64,000 nucleotides of DNA from assembly GCF_900183975.1 (NCBI RefSeq), contig NZ_LT853882.1, positions 1,791,501-1,855,500 on the forward strand. The letters run 5' to 3'. This DNA comes from Xanthomonas fragariae. Its GTDB lineage: Bacteria; Pseudomonadota; Gammaproteobacteria; Xanthomonadales; Xanthomonadaceae. Positions 24,586 to 33,550 of this stretch are shown here, piece by piece. The translations under genes and the position numbers were made by a program. The notes beneath the pieces were generated by a model. It searched no databases. It had not been told where the DNA came from and saw nothing but the letters and a program-made list of their open reading frames with translations. Position 1 is the first letter of the stretch, and each line of letters opens with the position of its first letter.

Positions 24586-24609
24586 TTTGATACCTCGTTT
24601 GATACCTAA
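24586..24609 (+). repeat. Right pair of arm-type repeats (TTTGATACCTCG / TTTGATACCTAA)
   Basis: Two 12-bp units in tandem, in the same orientation as the pair at 7457-7480. They overlap the promoter and ribosome-binding region of the integrase gene and lie 77 bp from the right att core. Confidence 0.55.
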
Positions 24610-24686
24610 CGCAGGCTCAAACTGAACATCAAACCCCGGGCCGAACCTTCGCAGAATCAAGCACTTACTGCTCTCTTCCGCGTTCA

Positions 24687-24705
24687 GATGGTGGAGGTGG
24701 GCGGA
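24687..24705 (+). repeat. Right attachment core within the 3' end of ssrA
   Basis: GATGGTGGAGGTGGGCGGA contains the CCA end and acceptor strand of tmRNA on the opposite strand. It matches the left core at 18 of 19 bases, and the tmRNA is complete after insertion. Confidence 0.85.
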
Positions 24706-25085
24706 ATCGAACCGCCGTCCGGAAGCACTCCATCCCCAGCACTACATGCTTAGCCCTCCGTTAGATCTCATCTCCAGGCAGCACGGCTGGCAAAGCGCAC
24801 CTGGAGACCAGCCTGCTTTATCTAACCGGTAGCTGACAGGCAGCCACTACCGATGGTTCCGTGATAATGACCCTACACCTACGAGCACGGGCACAAGTAG
24901 GTTCGGGGGTTCGCCTTAGGCGGCTGTAGAACTACAACTAAAGCTGATTAAGCAGCGATAGCGAAGTCCGAACCGTAGTTGTCATCGTTGGCAACTAAAA
25001 GTTTGCTGCTGGATTAACGAGGAAAGCTGCCCCCTCGGCATGCGCCAAGCGACTTCGCGACCCCCGTCGAAACCAGTGCACCCCC
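24689..25085 (-). ncRNA. ssrA: Transfer-messenger RNA
   Basis: Read on the minus strand the 5' end GGGGGTGCACTGGTTTCGAC and the 3' end GGTTCGATTCC...CACCTCCACCA form the tRNA-like acceptor stem (GGGGGUG with CACCUCC). The tag reading frame at 24992-24948 encodes ANDDNYGSDFAIAA followed by TAA. tmRNA with SmpB frees ribosomes stalled on broken messages and tags the products for proteolysis. The length of 397 nt, with CCA encoded, is typical. Its 3' end is the integration site of the island to the left. Confidence 0.96.
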
Positions 25086-25143
25086 GGGGAAAGCATCAAA
25101 ACGCCGACAAGACCAGTGTAGGGAACGGCGCGCCCTGTCACAA

Positions 25144-26364
25144 GTGGCGAGATACGCAGCGCTTACAGTGGCTTCAGTGCCGTGCCGGGCGGCACAATCT
25201 ATAAATGAAGGAGCGAAGCGATGGCGACAGGCAAGCCCCCCCCGTCCACGGCCCGCGCGCGCTGCGCCGCGCAAGTCAGCAAAAAGCGCTGAAAAACCGG
25301 TGCGTCAGCGTGAAAAGCATCTACCGCAGCCGGGGGCGCAGGCGCCCGCGTTGACCCGGGTGCAGGGCAGGGCGCGCACCGTGATCTACATCCACGGCAT
25401 CGGCAACAAGCCGCCAGCCGAGGTGCTGCGCTGCCAATGGGACCAAGCGCTGTTCGGGCGGCCGATGGGCGAGCGTACGCGGCTGGCGTATTGGGTCAAT
25501 CGCGAGCGTTATCCGTTCGCCGAGCCGGGCAACTGCGATGCGCGCGACGTCGGGCCTGCGATCAACCAGAGCGTGCAACGCACCTTGAGTACGCTTGGGT
25601 TAGTGCCGGGCGAGCAGGATCTGCATCTGCTGGCCGATGCGTTGGCGCAGAACGAACAGGAACGCGCGGATCTGCATCGGCTGCTGGATGAGTTGGATGG
25701 CGCGCGTGCCCTCCGCAGCGTGCATGCCAAAGGATCCATCGATGCGATCAACCGGCTGCTGCTGCGGCTGATTTCCGCTGCGTTGCTGCAGGACGTGCAC
25801 GACCTGTTCTTCGTGCCGGAGCGCGCGGCGCTGATGCGCGAAAGCCTGGCACAACGGTTGCGCTCGGGCGGCGGGCCATTCGTGGTGGTCGCACACAGCC
25901 AGGGTTCGATGATCGCCTACGACGTGCTGCGCCAACTACAGGCCGCGGACTGCGAGGTCACCTTGTTCCTTACCCTGGGCTCGCCACTGGGCTTGCCGCA
26001 GATGCGCAGCATGTTCAAGCGCTGGACAGGTGCGCGCAAACTGCCGTTTCCCGACTGTGTGCAGCGCTGGTTCAATGTGGCCGAAACGCGCGACCCAGTC
26101 GCGCTTGATTCGGATCTCACCGGCGACATTGCCAATGCCAAGGGGCGCTTCGAGAATCTGTCCGGCGCACGCCTGAATCCGGATTGGCCGTACAACGCGC
26201 ATTCGGGTTCGGGCTATCTAACGATTCCGCAGGTGCGTGCCGCAGTGCGCGAGACGGTTGGTGTCGGCTTCGATCAGCCAGTCTCCAATGTGGTGTTGAT
26301 CAAGGATCTCAGCGAGCAACTCGAAGCGCACGGTCCAGAGTATCGGCATGAGGTATTGATCTAG
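25144..26364 (+). CDS. Alpha/beta-hydrolase family protein, start uncertain
   Basis: 406 residues if read from GTG 25144. The core has VIYIHGIGNKP and the nucleophile elbow VVVAHSQGSMIAYDVL (AHSQG), so a serine hydrolase or lipase-like protein is likely; the substrate is unknown. The natural start ATG 25221 has AAGGAG upstream but is in another frame, separated from the coding frame by a run of eight C (25236-25243). One C fewer would join them as MATGKPPRPRPARAAP. The run could be a sequencing error, a real frameshift, or a slippage switch. A subtilase gene follows 12 bp later. Confidence 0.75.
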   Translation: MARYAALTVASVPCRAAQSINEGAKRWRQASPPRPRPARAAPRKSAKSAEKPVRQREKHLPQPGAQAPALTRVQGRARTVIYIHGIGNKPPAEVLRCQWDQALFGRPMGERTRLAYWVNRERYPFAEPGNCDARDVGPAINQSVQRTLSTLGLVPGEQDLHLLADALAQNEQERADLHRLLDELDGARALRSVHAKGSIDAINRLLLRLISAALLQDVHDLFFVPERAALMRESLAQRLRSGGGPFVVVAHSQGSMIAYDVLRQLQAADCEVTLFLTLGSPLGLPQMRSMFKRWTGARKLPFPDCVQRWFNVAETRDPVALDSDLTGDIANAKGRFENLSGARLNPDWPYNAHSGSGYLTIPQVRAAVRETVGVGFDQPVSNVVLIKDLSEQLEAHGPEYRHEVLI

Positions 26365-26376
26365 CTGGATCGGCGG

Positions 26377-27678
26377 TTGCCGGGCAACGACCCGGCTGGT
26401 GTTCGCGTGCTGCTGTTGTCGGAGTTACGCGATACCGCAGCACGTAGCACCGGCCTGGGTGGCGACGCGTTGGATGAAGTGATCGAACTGGAAGACAGCT
26501 TGCAGCGCTTCGTGTCGGTGCGGCTGACGCGCTTCGAGATTGAATCGCTGCAGGATCGCTATCGCGCATTGGGGTTCCGGCGCGTGTGGCGCGATGCTGG
26601 CAAACGTGCGCTGATCCACGCCTCCGGCAACGTGTTGCATGCCGATGCCGCACGCACCGCGTATCACGCGCGTGGGCAGCAGATCGGTTGGGCGGTGCTG
26701 GATACAGGCATCGCGGCTGACCATCCGCACTTTTTCGTCAAGGGTGAACGCGACAACGTGGTGGCGCAATGGGATTGCACGCGACGTGGTGTGGCCAAGC
26801 GGCTTACGCGCGCGGATGGCGATGCGTTTGCCAAGCTCGATCGACATGGGCACGGCACGCATATCGCCGGAATCATTGCCGGCCAATGTCGTGCTGTGAT
26901 TCCTGATGCACAGAGCAATCCCGGCAGCCCGCTGGAGTTTGCCGGCATGGCGCCAGATACCCAGTTGTACGGCTTCAAAGTGCTCGACGATGCAGGAAAC
27001 GGCCGCGATTCGTGGATGATCAAGGCGGTGCAGCAAGTGGCCGCGATCAACGAGCGCGCCAGCCAGTTGATCATCCATGGCGTGAATCTTAGCCTGGGCG
27101 GCTACTTCGACCCGGAGAGTTGTGGCTGCGGCTTTACGCCGTTATGCAACGAATTGCGGCGGCTGTGGCGGCTGTGGCGGCAGGGCGTGTTGGTGGTCGT
27201 CGCCGCAGGCAACGAAGGCCTTGCCTGGTTGATGCGCAACGATGGCGATGCCCATCCGGTGAATATGGACCTCTCGATCAGCGACCCGGGCAATCTTGAA
27301 GACGCCATCGTGGTCGGCTCGGTGCACAAGAGCAGTCCGCACAACTACGGCGTGTCGTATTTTTCGTCGCGCGGGCCGACAGCCGATGGCCGTGGCAAGC
27401 TCGATGTGGTCGCGCCAGGCGAGAAGATCCTGTCGGCCTATTACGGCTTCGATCCAAAAGATCCGGCTAGCCTGATGGTGGAGATTAGCGGCACCAGCAT
27501 GGCTGCGCCGCACGTCTCCGGCGTACTGGCCGGCTTTTTGTCGGCACGCCGCGAGTTCATTGGTTTCCCGGATCGGGTCAAGCAGCTGCTGCTGGAAACC
27601 AGTATCGACCTGGAGCGCGATCGCTATGTGCAGGGCAGGGGGCTGCCGAATTTGATGCGGATGCTTGAAAAGACGTGA
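26377..27678 (+). CDS. S8 (subtilisin-like) serine peptidase
   Basis: 433 residues from TTG 26377. The catalytic triad is complete: D109 in AVLDTGI, H159 in RHGHGTHIAG and S374 in GTSMAAPHVSG; the oxyanion segment VVVAAGNEG is present. There is no signal peptide, so it is probably cytoplasmic, and no prodomain is recognised. It follows the alpha/beta-hydrolase gene by 12 bp and the two are likely an operon. Pairs of a hydrolase and a subtilase are sometimes seen in regulatory or defence contexts, but here function is open. Confidence 0.85.
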   Translation: MPGNDPAGVRVLLLSELRDTAARSTGLGGDALDEVIELEDSLQRFVSVRLTRFEIESLQDRYRALGFRRVWRDAGKRALIHASGNVLHADAARTAYHARGQQIGWAVLDTGIAADHPHFFVKGERDNVVAQWDCTRRGVAKRLTRADGDAFAKLDRHGHGTHIAGIIAGQCRAVIPDAQSNPGSPLEFAGMAPDTQLYGFKVLDDAGNGRDSWMIKAVQQVAAINERASQLIIHGVNLSLGGYFDPESCGCGFTPLCNELRRLWRLWRQGVLVVVAAGNEGLAWLMRNDGDAHPVNMDLSISDPGNLEDAIVVGSVHKSSPHNYGVSYFSSRGPTADGRGKLDVVAPGEKILSAYYGFDPKDPASLMVEISGTSMAAPHVSGVLAGFLSARREFIGFPDRVKQLLLETSIDLERDRYVQGRGLPNLMRMLEKT

Positions 27679-27811
27679 GGAATCGGCACTAGGGAATCGG
27701 AAATCGTAAAAGCACGGCGCCGCGCGCGGACCCAGTTCGTGCTCCGGCAGCAATATGAGCTAAGCACGAAGCAGGCAACGAACCCGGCTCTTGCGATTCC
27801 CCATTCCTGAT

Positions 27812-28315
27812 TCATGCATCGCGATTATGCCGGCGCATCACGCGCTGCTTGTCGCGCTGCCAGTCGCGGTCCTTGGCGGCGTCGCGCTTGTCGTGATTCT
27901 GCTTGCCCTTGGCCAGGGCGATTTCCAGCTTGATCTTGTTGTTGCTCCAGTACAGCGCGGTGGGCACTAGGGTGTAGCCGTCGCGTTCGACGCTGCTCAG
28001 CACCTTGTCGATTTCCCGGCGGTGCAGCAGCAGTTTGCGGGTGCGTCGCTCCTCGGGAATCGTGTGCGAGGAGGCCTGGATCAGCGGGGTGATCTGCGCA
28101 CCGATCAGGAAAATCTCGCCAGACCGCACGTACGCGTAGCCGTCGACGATATTGGCGCGGCCAGCGCGGATCGCCTTGACCTCCCAGCCCTGCAGGGCCA
28201 CGCCGGCTTCATAGCGCTCTTCCAGGTGGTATTCGTGACGCGCACGCTTGTTCAGCGCGATCGTTTTGGTGGCCGTCGCGCCGTTTGCTTTATCCTTGGA
28301 TGGTTTCTTGCTCAT
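27812..28315 (-). CDS. smpB: tmRNA-binding protein SmpB
   Basis: 167 residues. It contains the SmpB core (NKRARHEYHLEERYEAGVAL, GWEVKAIRAGRANI, DGYAYVRSGE, HDKRDAAKDRDWQRDKQR). It binds tmRNA and delivers it to stalled ribosomes; the basic C-terminal tail enters the empty mRNA channel. It lies 2.7 kb from ssrA, the usual pairing. The N-terminal 20 residues are lysine- and alanine-rich and less conserved. Confidence 0.97.
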   Translation of the reverse strand: MSKKPSKDKANGATATKTIALNKRARHEYHLEERYEAGVALQGWEVKAIRAGRANIVDGYAYVRSGEIFLIGAQITPLIQASSHTIPEERRTRKLLLHRREIDKVLSSVERDGYTLVPTALYWSNNKIKLEIALAKGKQNHDKRDAAKDRDWQRDKQRVMRRHNRDA

Positions 28316-28375
28316 GCCGCTATTGTCGCCGATTCGGTGTCGTCAAACGATCTTCTGTCTTTCACAAGTTAGAGA

Positions 28376-28807
28376 ATGCCTACCATCCGTCGCAGCGCCC
28401 TGGTCGAACACAGTACCTCCCGCATGTTCGATCTGGTCAATGATGTCGCCGCCTATCCGCGCCGCTTCGGCTGGTGCGACGCTGCCCATGTGCTCGAACA
28501 GGACCGGGCGCATATCGTGGCACGCCTGGATCTTGGGCTGGGGTCGTTCCGCACTTGGTTCACCACCGAGAACATCCTGGAGCGCCCCGGGCGCATCGTC
28601 ATGCATCTGCGCGACGGCCCGTTCAAGCGCTTGGAAGGGCTATGGGAATTTCAGTCGTTGGGCGAGAATGCCTGCAAGGTCAGTCTGACGATGGAAGTGG
28701 AGACCAGCTCGCGGCTGTTGGGACCGGCGCTCGCACTGGGTTTCCAGGGTTTGGCGGATCGCATGGTCAACGATTTTGTGCGGGTCGCCGATCGCGGCGA
28801 CGTTTAG
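28376..28807 (+). CDS. ratA: RatA/COQ10-family START-domain protein
   Basis: 143 residues forming a single START/coenzyme Q-binding domain (MPTIRRSALVEHSTSRMFDLVNDV, then YPRRFGWCDAA). The E. coli homologue was described as a ribosome-association toxin and the family as a CoQ-binding chaperone; which applies here is unknown. It is divergent from smpB and is followed 14 bp later by rnfH, the standard order in gammaproteobacteria. Confidence 0.9.
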   Translation: MPTIRRSALVEHSTSRMFDLVNDVAAYPRRFGWCDAAHVLEQDRAHIVARLDLGLGSFRTWFTTENILERPGRIVMHLRDGPFKRLEGLWEFQSLGENACKVSLTMEVETSSRLLGPALALGFQGLADRMVNDFVRVADRGDV

Positions 28808-28821
28808 GGCGCGCCTGAGTC

Positions 28822-29097
28822 ATGCGCGTTGAAGTTGTGCTGGCCTGGCCGGACCGTTGTCATTCGGTGCTGCTCGATCTGCCCAAAGGCGCCACGGTTG
28901 CCGAGGCGGTTGCAGCGTCTGGCTTGGCGATTGAGCAGGCGCCTGCAGCGCATGCGATCTACGGCTTGGTCGCTAGACCAGAGCAGGTATTAGGCGAAGG
29001 AGACCGGGTCGAGTTGCTCAGGCCGCTATTGCTGGATCCAAAAGAGGCGCGTCGCCGACGTGCTGGGCCCGGTAACAAAGCCGGCCGCGACGTTTAG
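28822..29097 (+). CDS. rnfH: RnfH-family ubiquitin-like protein
   Basis: 91 residues with a ubiquitin-like beta-grasp fold (MRVEVVLAWPDRCHSVLLDLPKG, GEGDRVELLRPLLLDPKEAR). Formerly called UPF0125 or RatB. Function is not well established; it is nearly always beside ratA and smpB. The basic tail RRRRAGPGNKAG is typical. Confidence 0.92.
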   Translation: MRVEVVLAWPDRCHSVLLDLPKGATVAEAVAASGLAIEQAPAAHAIYGLVARPEQVLGEGDRVELLRPLLLDPKEARRRRAGPGNKAGRDV

Positions 29098-29430
29098 CGA
29101 TCTTGGGTAGTTGCAGCATTGGTGCACGTCAATGAGCGGACTCTTTCAGCAGCGGCGCTGAAAAAAAACTTCTGTTTTCTAGCGGGCTCAAGCAACAAGC
29201 AAGGCGCTGTTCGCGTAGAGTGAAGTGCAGTCTTGCGCAGGTCGTGCACGCACAGCAGATCATGCACATCCAAGCTGCCGCCGAGCGGAGACAATCGCAC
29301 GCGCATTTGCTCAACAACATTATCGACGTAAAAGCCTGACCCACCAGCACTATTGGCGTAAGCAAAAGCAATGGTCTATAGATCAGGCCTCAGCAACAGC
29401 CAGCTGATCGCAGGCGACTGACCGCATGCA
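29098..29430. other. Intergenic region, no gene seen
   Basis: 333 bp between the convergent rnfH and bamE genes. No supported frame, RNA gene or clear intrinsic terminator was found. A small TCAGC/GCTGA inverted repeat next to an A-run lies near 29150, without the T-run needed for a terminator. Confidence 0.6.
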
Positions 29431-29826
29431 TCAACGGCCGCGCTGCTTCTTTTTGTCGCGTGTCAGATTGCGGCCGAACTGCTTGGGGGCCGATTTGGCC
29501 AACTGCTCGTCCTGGGACGGGAAATAATCGCCTTCCCAGCGCGCAACCTGCTCATTCTCGAAGAACACGGTGAAGTTCTTGACCTCAGTGTGCGCCAGAC
29601 GGTCCACGCGCTGGGTGGACGTATAGTCCCAACGCTGCGCATGGAACGGATCGGGGATCGAGGGGGTACCCAGCAACGCGCTGACCTGCTGCTTGCTCTG
29701 GCCTACCTGCAGTTGCTCCACGGCGTTCTGTTTGATCAGATTGCCCTGGTAGATCGGCTGCTTGTAGATGATGCCGCAGCCAGCGGTGGAGAGAGCAACG
29801 GCGGCGACCAGCAGGAGATTGCGCAT
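29431..29826 (-). CDS. bamE: Outer-membrane assembly lipoprotein BamE (SmpA)
   Basis: 131 residues from ATG 29826. The signal peptide ends with the lipobox LSTAGC. The mature domain has the conserved QNAVEQLQVGQSKQQVSALLGTPSIPDPFHAQRWDY block of BamE. It is an accessory lipoprotein of the BAM complex that inserts outer-membrane beta-barrels. Divergent from fur, as in many Xanthomonadaceae. Confidence 0.95.
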   Translation of the reverse strand: MRNLLLVAAVALSTAGCGIIYKQPIYQGNLIKQNAVEQLQVGQSKQQVSALLGTPSIPDPFHAQRWDYTSTQRVDRLAHTEVKNFTVFFENEQVARWEGDYFPSQDEQLAKSAPKQFGRNLTRDKKKQRGR

Positions 29827-29930
29827 CGGGGAGTAAGTGCTGAGGAAATCATGCCGATGATACACTCCCGCCGGTCGCCGCGACCCGTTTGAAGGCAGCT
29901 GGCGCTAAATCGCCAATGAACGGAGAACGT

Positions 29931-30341
29931 ATGGAAACCCACGACCTGCGCAAAGTCGGGCTCAAGGTCACTCACCCGCGTATGCGGATCCTGGAACTGC
30001 TCGAGCAAAAGAGCAATCACCACCACCTCAGCGCAGAAGACATCTATCGCCAGCTACTCGATCACGGCGACGAAATCGGTCTGGCCACGGTCTACCGGGT
30101 GCTGACCCAGTTCGAGGCCGCCGGCTTGGTGCTGAAGCACAATTTCGAAGGTGGCCAGGCTGTATACGAGCTGGATCGTGGCGGCCATCACGACCATATG
30201 GTCGATGTGGATACGGGTCACGTCATCGAGTTCGAGAGTGAAGAGATCGAAGCGCTGCAGCGTCAGATCGCGGCCAAGCACGGCTATGAGCTGGAAGAGC
30301 ATTCGCTGGTGCTGTACGTGCGCAAGAAGCGTCCACGCTAA
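29931..30341 (+). CDS. fur: Ferric uptake regulator Fur
   Basis: 136 residues from ATG 29931 with GGAGAA upstream; a longer frame to 29889 exists but lacks a ribosome site. An N-terminal winged helix (DLRKVGLKVTHPRMRILELL, LATVYRVLTQFEAAGLV) is followed by a dimerisation domain with the metal-binding HHDHMVD motif. It represses iron-uptake genes when loaded with Fe(II). A 7-bp hairpin follows the stop. Confidence 0.96.
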   Translation: METHDLRKVGLKVTHPRMRILELLEQKSNHHHLSAEDIYRQLLDHGDEIGLATVYRVLTQFEAAGLVLKHNFEGGQAVYELDRGGHHDHMVDVDTGHVIEFESEEIEALQRQIAAKHGYELEEHSLVLYVRKKRPR

Positions 30342-30369
30342 AGGCAACGCGTAGCAACTGCGACGACGA

Positions 30370-30391
30370 CAAGGCGGCTTCGGTCGCCTTG
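30370..30391 (+). terminator. Hairpin after fur
   Basis: CAAGGCG pairs with CGCCTTG across a GCTTCGGT loop, a stable UUCG-like loop. The tail TGCGTTTG is only weakly T-rich. The remaining bases to 30670, before the convergent recN end, hold no gene. Confidence 0.6.
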
Positions 30392-30670
30392 TGCGTTTGA
30401 GAAATCGCTTGTATTTACGCCGGCGGCAGCGGCCGTGCCGTTGTTGCACTGCTGTCATCGGTTTGGCAGCTGGCCGTTAGCAGTTAGCGCGTTCCACTAA
30501 ACTACGTGTCCCAAGTCGCCCACGATATCGCGCCTTTGGTGCCAGAATTTGCAAGCCGCCTCACGCGCAAATAGGCCACGGCTCAGTATCTGGTCACGCC
30601 AGCCGGTCACCTGAGCCAGCAAGGCCAACCGGGCGCCGGAACGCCGACCCTGGCCGACGAACCTTGCCGA

Positions 30671-32335
30671 TCAAGCGCTCTGCAATAGCTTGCGTGCTGC
30701 GGCGCGGGCCTGTTTGCTGACTTCCACGCCGCCCAGCATGCGTGCCAGCTCTTCTTGGCGGGCCTGCGGGCCGAGCAGTTCGACCGCGCTCTGCGTCATG
30801 CCGTCCACCGGCGCCTTGCTGACCCGGTAGTGGGCATGGCCCTTGGCAGCGACCTGCGGCAAATGGGTCACGCACAACACCTGGCGCTGTTCGCCCAGGG
30901 CGCGCAGCTTCTGCCCGACGATGTCGGCCACTGCGCCGCCGATGCCGGAATCGACCTCGTCGAACACCATGGTAGGCACGCTGTCCAAGCCGAGCGCGGC
31001 CACCTCGATCGCCAACGAAATCCGCGACAGCTCGCCACCGGAGGCGACTTTTCGCAATGCGCGCGGCGGCTGCCCTGCATTAGCGGCGACGAGGAATTCC
31101 ACCCGCTCGGCGCCGTGCGGGTCCGGCCGCAGTGTTTCCTGCGGCAGCAACTGGATCAGGAACTGCCCGCCGCCCATGCCTAGCTCGCCGATCAGCGTGG
31201 TAGTAGCGGCCGAGAGGGCTTCGGCAGCGGTCTTGCGGCTGTCACTGAGGACGTCGGCGGCGCTGCACCACACGCCGGTGGCGGTGTCGATGTGCTTGTC
31301 GAGTTGCTGCAAGCGTTCATCAGCGCCGCGCAGGCTCTCGACCTCGGCGCTCAGATGGTCGCGGTGCGAGGCCAGTTCGTGCGGAGCGACGCGGTGCTTG
31401 CGCGCCAAGTCGTGCAGGCGGCCGAGTCGGCGTTCCATGGCCTCGAACTGTGCCGGGTCGGCTTCCAAGTCGTCGCGCACGCGGTCGAGCAGGGCCAGCG
31501 CTTCTTCGATCTGGATCACGGCGCTGTCCAGCAGTGCCTCGACGTCGCCCAGCCGCGGTTCGTGCTCGGCAACGCGGGCCAGGTCGTGGCGGCTGTCTTG
31601 CAACAGGCCAAGCGCCGAGGCGCTGTCGTCGCCATTGAGTTGCTGGGCGACGCTGTCGCAGGCAGCGATCAGTGCGGTGGCATGCGCCTGACGACGATGG
31701 TTGACGTCCAGCGCGGCGATGGCGGCCGGGTCGAGGTCTTCGCGCTCCAGTTCGCCGAGCTGATGTTCCAGAAAACCGATGAGATCGGAAACATCGCCTT
31801 GCGCCGAAAGCGCATCGCGCTCGTCCAGCAACGCCTGCCAGCGTTGGCTGGCCTGACGCACCTGGTCGCGTTGTGCGCTGTTACGGGCGTAGGCGTCGAG
31901 CAGGGCGAGCTGGCTGTGACGCACCATCAATGCCTGGTGCTCGTGCTGACCGTGGATCTCCACCAGTCGCGATGCCAGTTCTGCCAATTGCGACGAGGTG
32001 ACCGGACGGCCGTTGATCCAGGCCCGCGAGCCGCCATCGGCGCGGATGATCCGGCGCAGCTGGCATTGCGCGTCGTCGTCCAGTTCGTTGTCAGCCAGCC
32101 AGCTCAGGCCTGGATGCGCGGCCGGCAACTGGAATTCGGCCGACAGCTCGGCGCGGTCGGCACCATGGCGGACCACGCCGCTATCGGCGCGCAGGCCGGA
32201 CAGAAAGCCAAGTGCGTCCACCATCAGCGACTTGCCGGCGCCGGTTTCGCCCGACACCACGGTCAAGCCTGGCCCGAATTCGAGTTCGCTGGCGCGAACA
32301 ACGGCGAAATCCTTGATCGAAAGATGTCTGAGCAT
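30671..32335 (-). CDS. recN: DNA repair ATPase RecN
   Basis: 554 residues from ATG 32335; the frame is open to 32362 but MLRHLSIKDFAVV is the family start. Walker A (SGETGAGKS), the coiled-coil arms with a central zone, the ABC signature (ASGGELSRISLAIE) and Walker B (MVFDEVDSGIGG) are present. RecN is an SMC-like protein holding broken DNA ends together during double-strand-break repair. It is transcribed divergently from hrcA; no LexA site was recognised in the gap. Confidence 0.96.
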   Translation of the reverse strand: MLRHLSIKDFAVVRASELEFGPGLTVVSGETGAGKSLMVDALGFLSGLRADSGVVRHGADRAELSAEFQLPAAHPGLSWLADNELDDDAQCQLRRIIRADGGSRAWINGRPVTSSQLAELASRLVEIHGQHEHQALMVRHSQLALLDAYARNSAQRDQVRQASQRWQALLDERDALSAQGDVSDLIGFLEHQLGELEREDLDPAAIAALDVNHRRQAHATALIAACDSVAQQLNGDDSASALGLLQDSRHDLARVAEHEPRLGDVEALLDSAVIQIEEALALLDRVRDDLEADPAQFEAMERRLGRLHDLARKHRVAPHELASHRDHLSAEVESLRGADERLQQLDKHIDTATGVWCSAADVLSDSRKTAAEALSAATTTLIGELGMGGGQFLIQLLPQETLRPDPHGAERVEFLVAANAGQPPRALRKVASGGELSRISLAIEVAALGLDSVPTMVFDEVDSGIGGAVADIVGQKLRALGEQRQVLCVTHLPQVAAKGHAHYRVSKAPVDGMTQSAVELLGPQARQEELARMLGGVEVSKQARAAARKLLQSA

Positions 32336-32453
32336 GGGGTCGAGTGTGAACGCTATAAGCAAGCTTTAGGGTGGGAGAGCGCAGGCGGGGAATTGGACGC
32401 TTGCCATCCCCGGGGCCAGACATTATCTATGCCCAGTCTCACCGGATGATCCC

Positions 32454-33506
32454 ATGCGCGCGTCCCAGTCCCCAATGCTCGACCCCCGCGCTCGCCAATT
32501 GCTGCGCACCTTGATCGCGCGCTACATCCGCGATGGCGAGCCGGTGGGCTCCAAAACGTTGGCCCAGCATGCGGGGTTGGACGTCAGCCCGGCGACCATC
32601 CGCAATATTCTTGCCGATTTGGAAGACGCGGGTCTGCTCAGCTCCCCGCATACCTCGGCCGGGCGGGTGCCCACCGCGCATGGCTACCGGGTGTTCGTCG
32701 ACAGCTTGGTGCAGATGCAGCCGCCGGGCGAAGAAGAAGTGCGCCGCCTGCGCGCGGAGCTGGCCAGCGGCAACGGCACGCAGTCGTTGCTGGGCAGTGC
32801 CTCGCAGATGTTGTCGGCGATGAGCCATTTCGTCGGCGTGGTCAGCGCGCCGCGGCGCGAGCAGTTCGCGTTTCGGCATATTGACTTCGTTTCACTGGAC
32901 GCACGGCGGGTGCTGGCGATCTTGGTGTTTGCCGACAACGAAGTGCAGAACCGGGTGATCGAGCCGCGCCGCGCGTACGAGCCGGCCGAATTGGAGCGGG
33001 TGGCCAATTATCTGAATGCGCAATTCGCCGGGCGCGCGCTGTCGGACATCCGCGCCTCGCTGCTGCGCGAGCTGCGCATGGCCAAGAACGAGATGGAACA
33101 GTTGCTTGCGCATAGCGTAGATCTGGCCAGCGAGGCGCTGGTGCCCGCCGAGGCCGACGACATGGTGATGGCCGGGCAGACCCGGCTGATGGGTGTGCAG
33201 GACTTGTCGGACCTGGACCGGCTGCGCGAGCTGTTCGAGGCCTTCGCCAGCAAGCGCGAGATTCTGCAGCTGCTCGAACGCACCATCCAGGCGCCGGGCG
33301 TGCGCATCTTCATCGGCGAGGAAACCGGCATGGTGTCGCTGGACGACGTCTCGCTGGTCACCGCGTCGTATACCGCCAATGGCCAAGTGCTGGGCGTGCT
33401 GGGGGTAATCGGACCCAAACGCATGGCCTACGACCGGGTGATTCCGCTGGTGGAGACCGCTGCGCAGGTGCTGGGCGCGGCTATGGATCCGCCCGGCACG
33501 CGATAA
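32454..33506 (+). CDS. hrcA: Heat-inducible transcription repressor HrcA
   Basis: 350 residues. The winged helix ([54 protein letters not shown]) is followed by the family's GAF-like domain. HrcA represses chaperonin genes through the CIRCE element. No CIRCE repeat is visible in the recN-hrcA gap. It is the first gene of the heat-shock cluster and is followed by grpE 117 bp later. Confidence 0.96.
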   Translation: MRASQSPMLDPRARQLLRTLIARYIRDGEPVGSKTLAQHAGLDVSPATIRNILADLEDAGLLSSPHTSAGRVPTAHGYRVFVDSLVQMQPPGEEEVRRLRAELASGNGTQSLLGSASQMLSAMSHFVGVVSAPRREQFAFRHIDFVSLDARRVLAILVFADNEVQNRVIEPRRAYEPAELERVANYLNAQFAGRALSDIRASLLRELRMAKNEMEQLLAHSVDLASEALVPAEADDMVMAGQTRLMGVQDLSDLDRLRELFEAFASKREILQLLERTIQAPGVRIFIGEETGMVSLDDVSLVTASYTANGQVLGVLGVIGPKRMAYDRVIPLVETAAQVLGAAMDPPGTR

Positions 33507-33517
33507 CCGGGATCGAT

Positions 33518-33550
33518 CGGCATGATCGTTTTGTCGGCGTGATCGTTTTG
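33518..33550 (+). repeat. Tandem 16-bp repeat upstream of the grpE promoter
   Basis: CGGCATGATCGTTTTG (33518-33533) and CGGCGTGATCGTTTTG (33535-33550) differ at one base, with one base between them. The second copy abuts the -35 box of the heat-shock promoter. Confidence 0.8.

Larger units (their letters stand above)
7373..24705. mobile_element. Integrative mobilizable element inserted at ssrA
   Basis: A 17.3 kb segment lies between two 19-bp direct repeats, one being the 3' end of ssrA. The right end has an integrase gene transcribed away from ssrA, the usual layout of ssrA/tRNA-targeting elements. It carries a MobA/MobL relaxase but no mating-pair genes, so it should depend on a helper conjugative element. 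Its genes have lower GC and different codon use from the core genes to the right. Cargo includes H-NS, XRE, amidase, TIGR04141, DUF3800 and the HEPN/nuclease-like pair. A second integrase (11154-12488) suggests it is composite. Confidence 0.85.

Noticed and set aside
24687..24760. A separate tRNA gene at the att site
   Set aside because: The T-arm and CCA belong to tmRNA, shown by the tag frame and the matching 5' acceptor strand.
29140..29180. Terminator between rnfH and bamE
   Set aside because: The small hairpin lacks a following T-run on either strand.
31292..32449. 385-residue frame antisense to recN
   Set aside because: recN on the minus strand has all ATPase motifs; the plus frame has none.
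32336..32453. CIRCE operator before hrcA
   Set aside because: No TTAGCACTC...GAGTGCTAA-type inverted repeat is visible.
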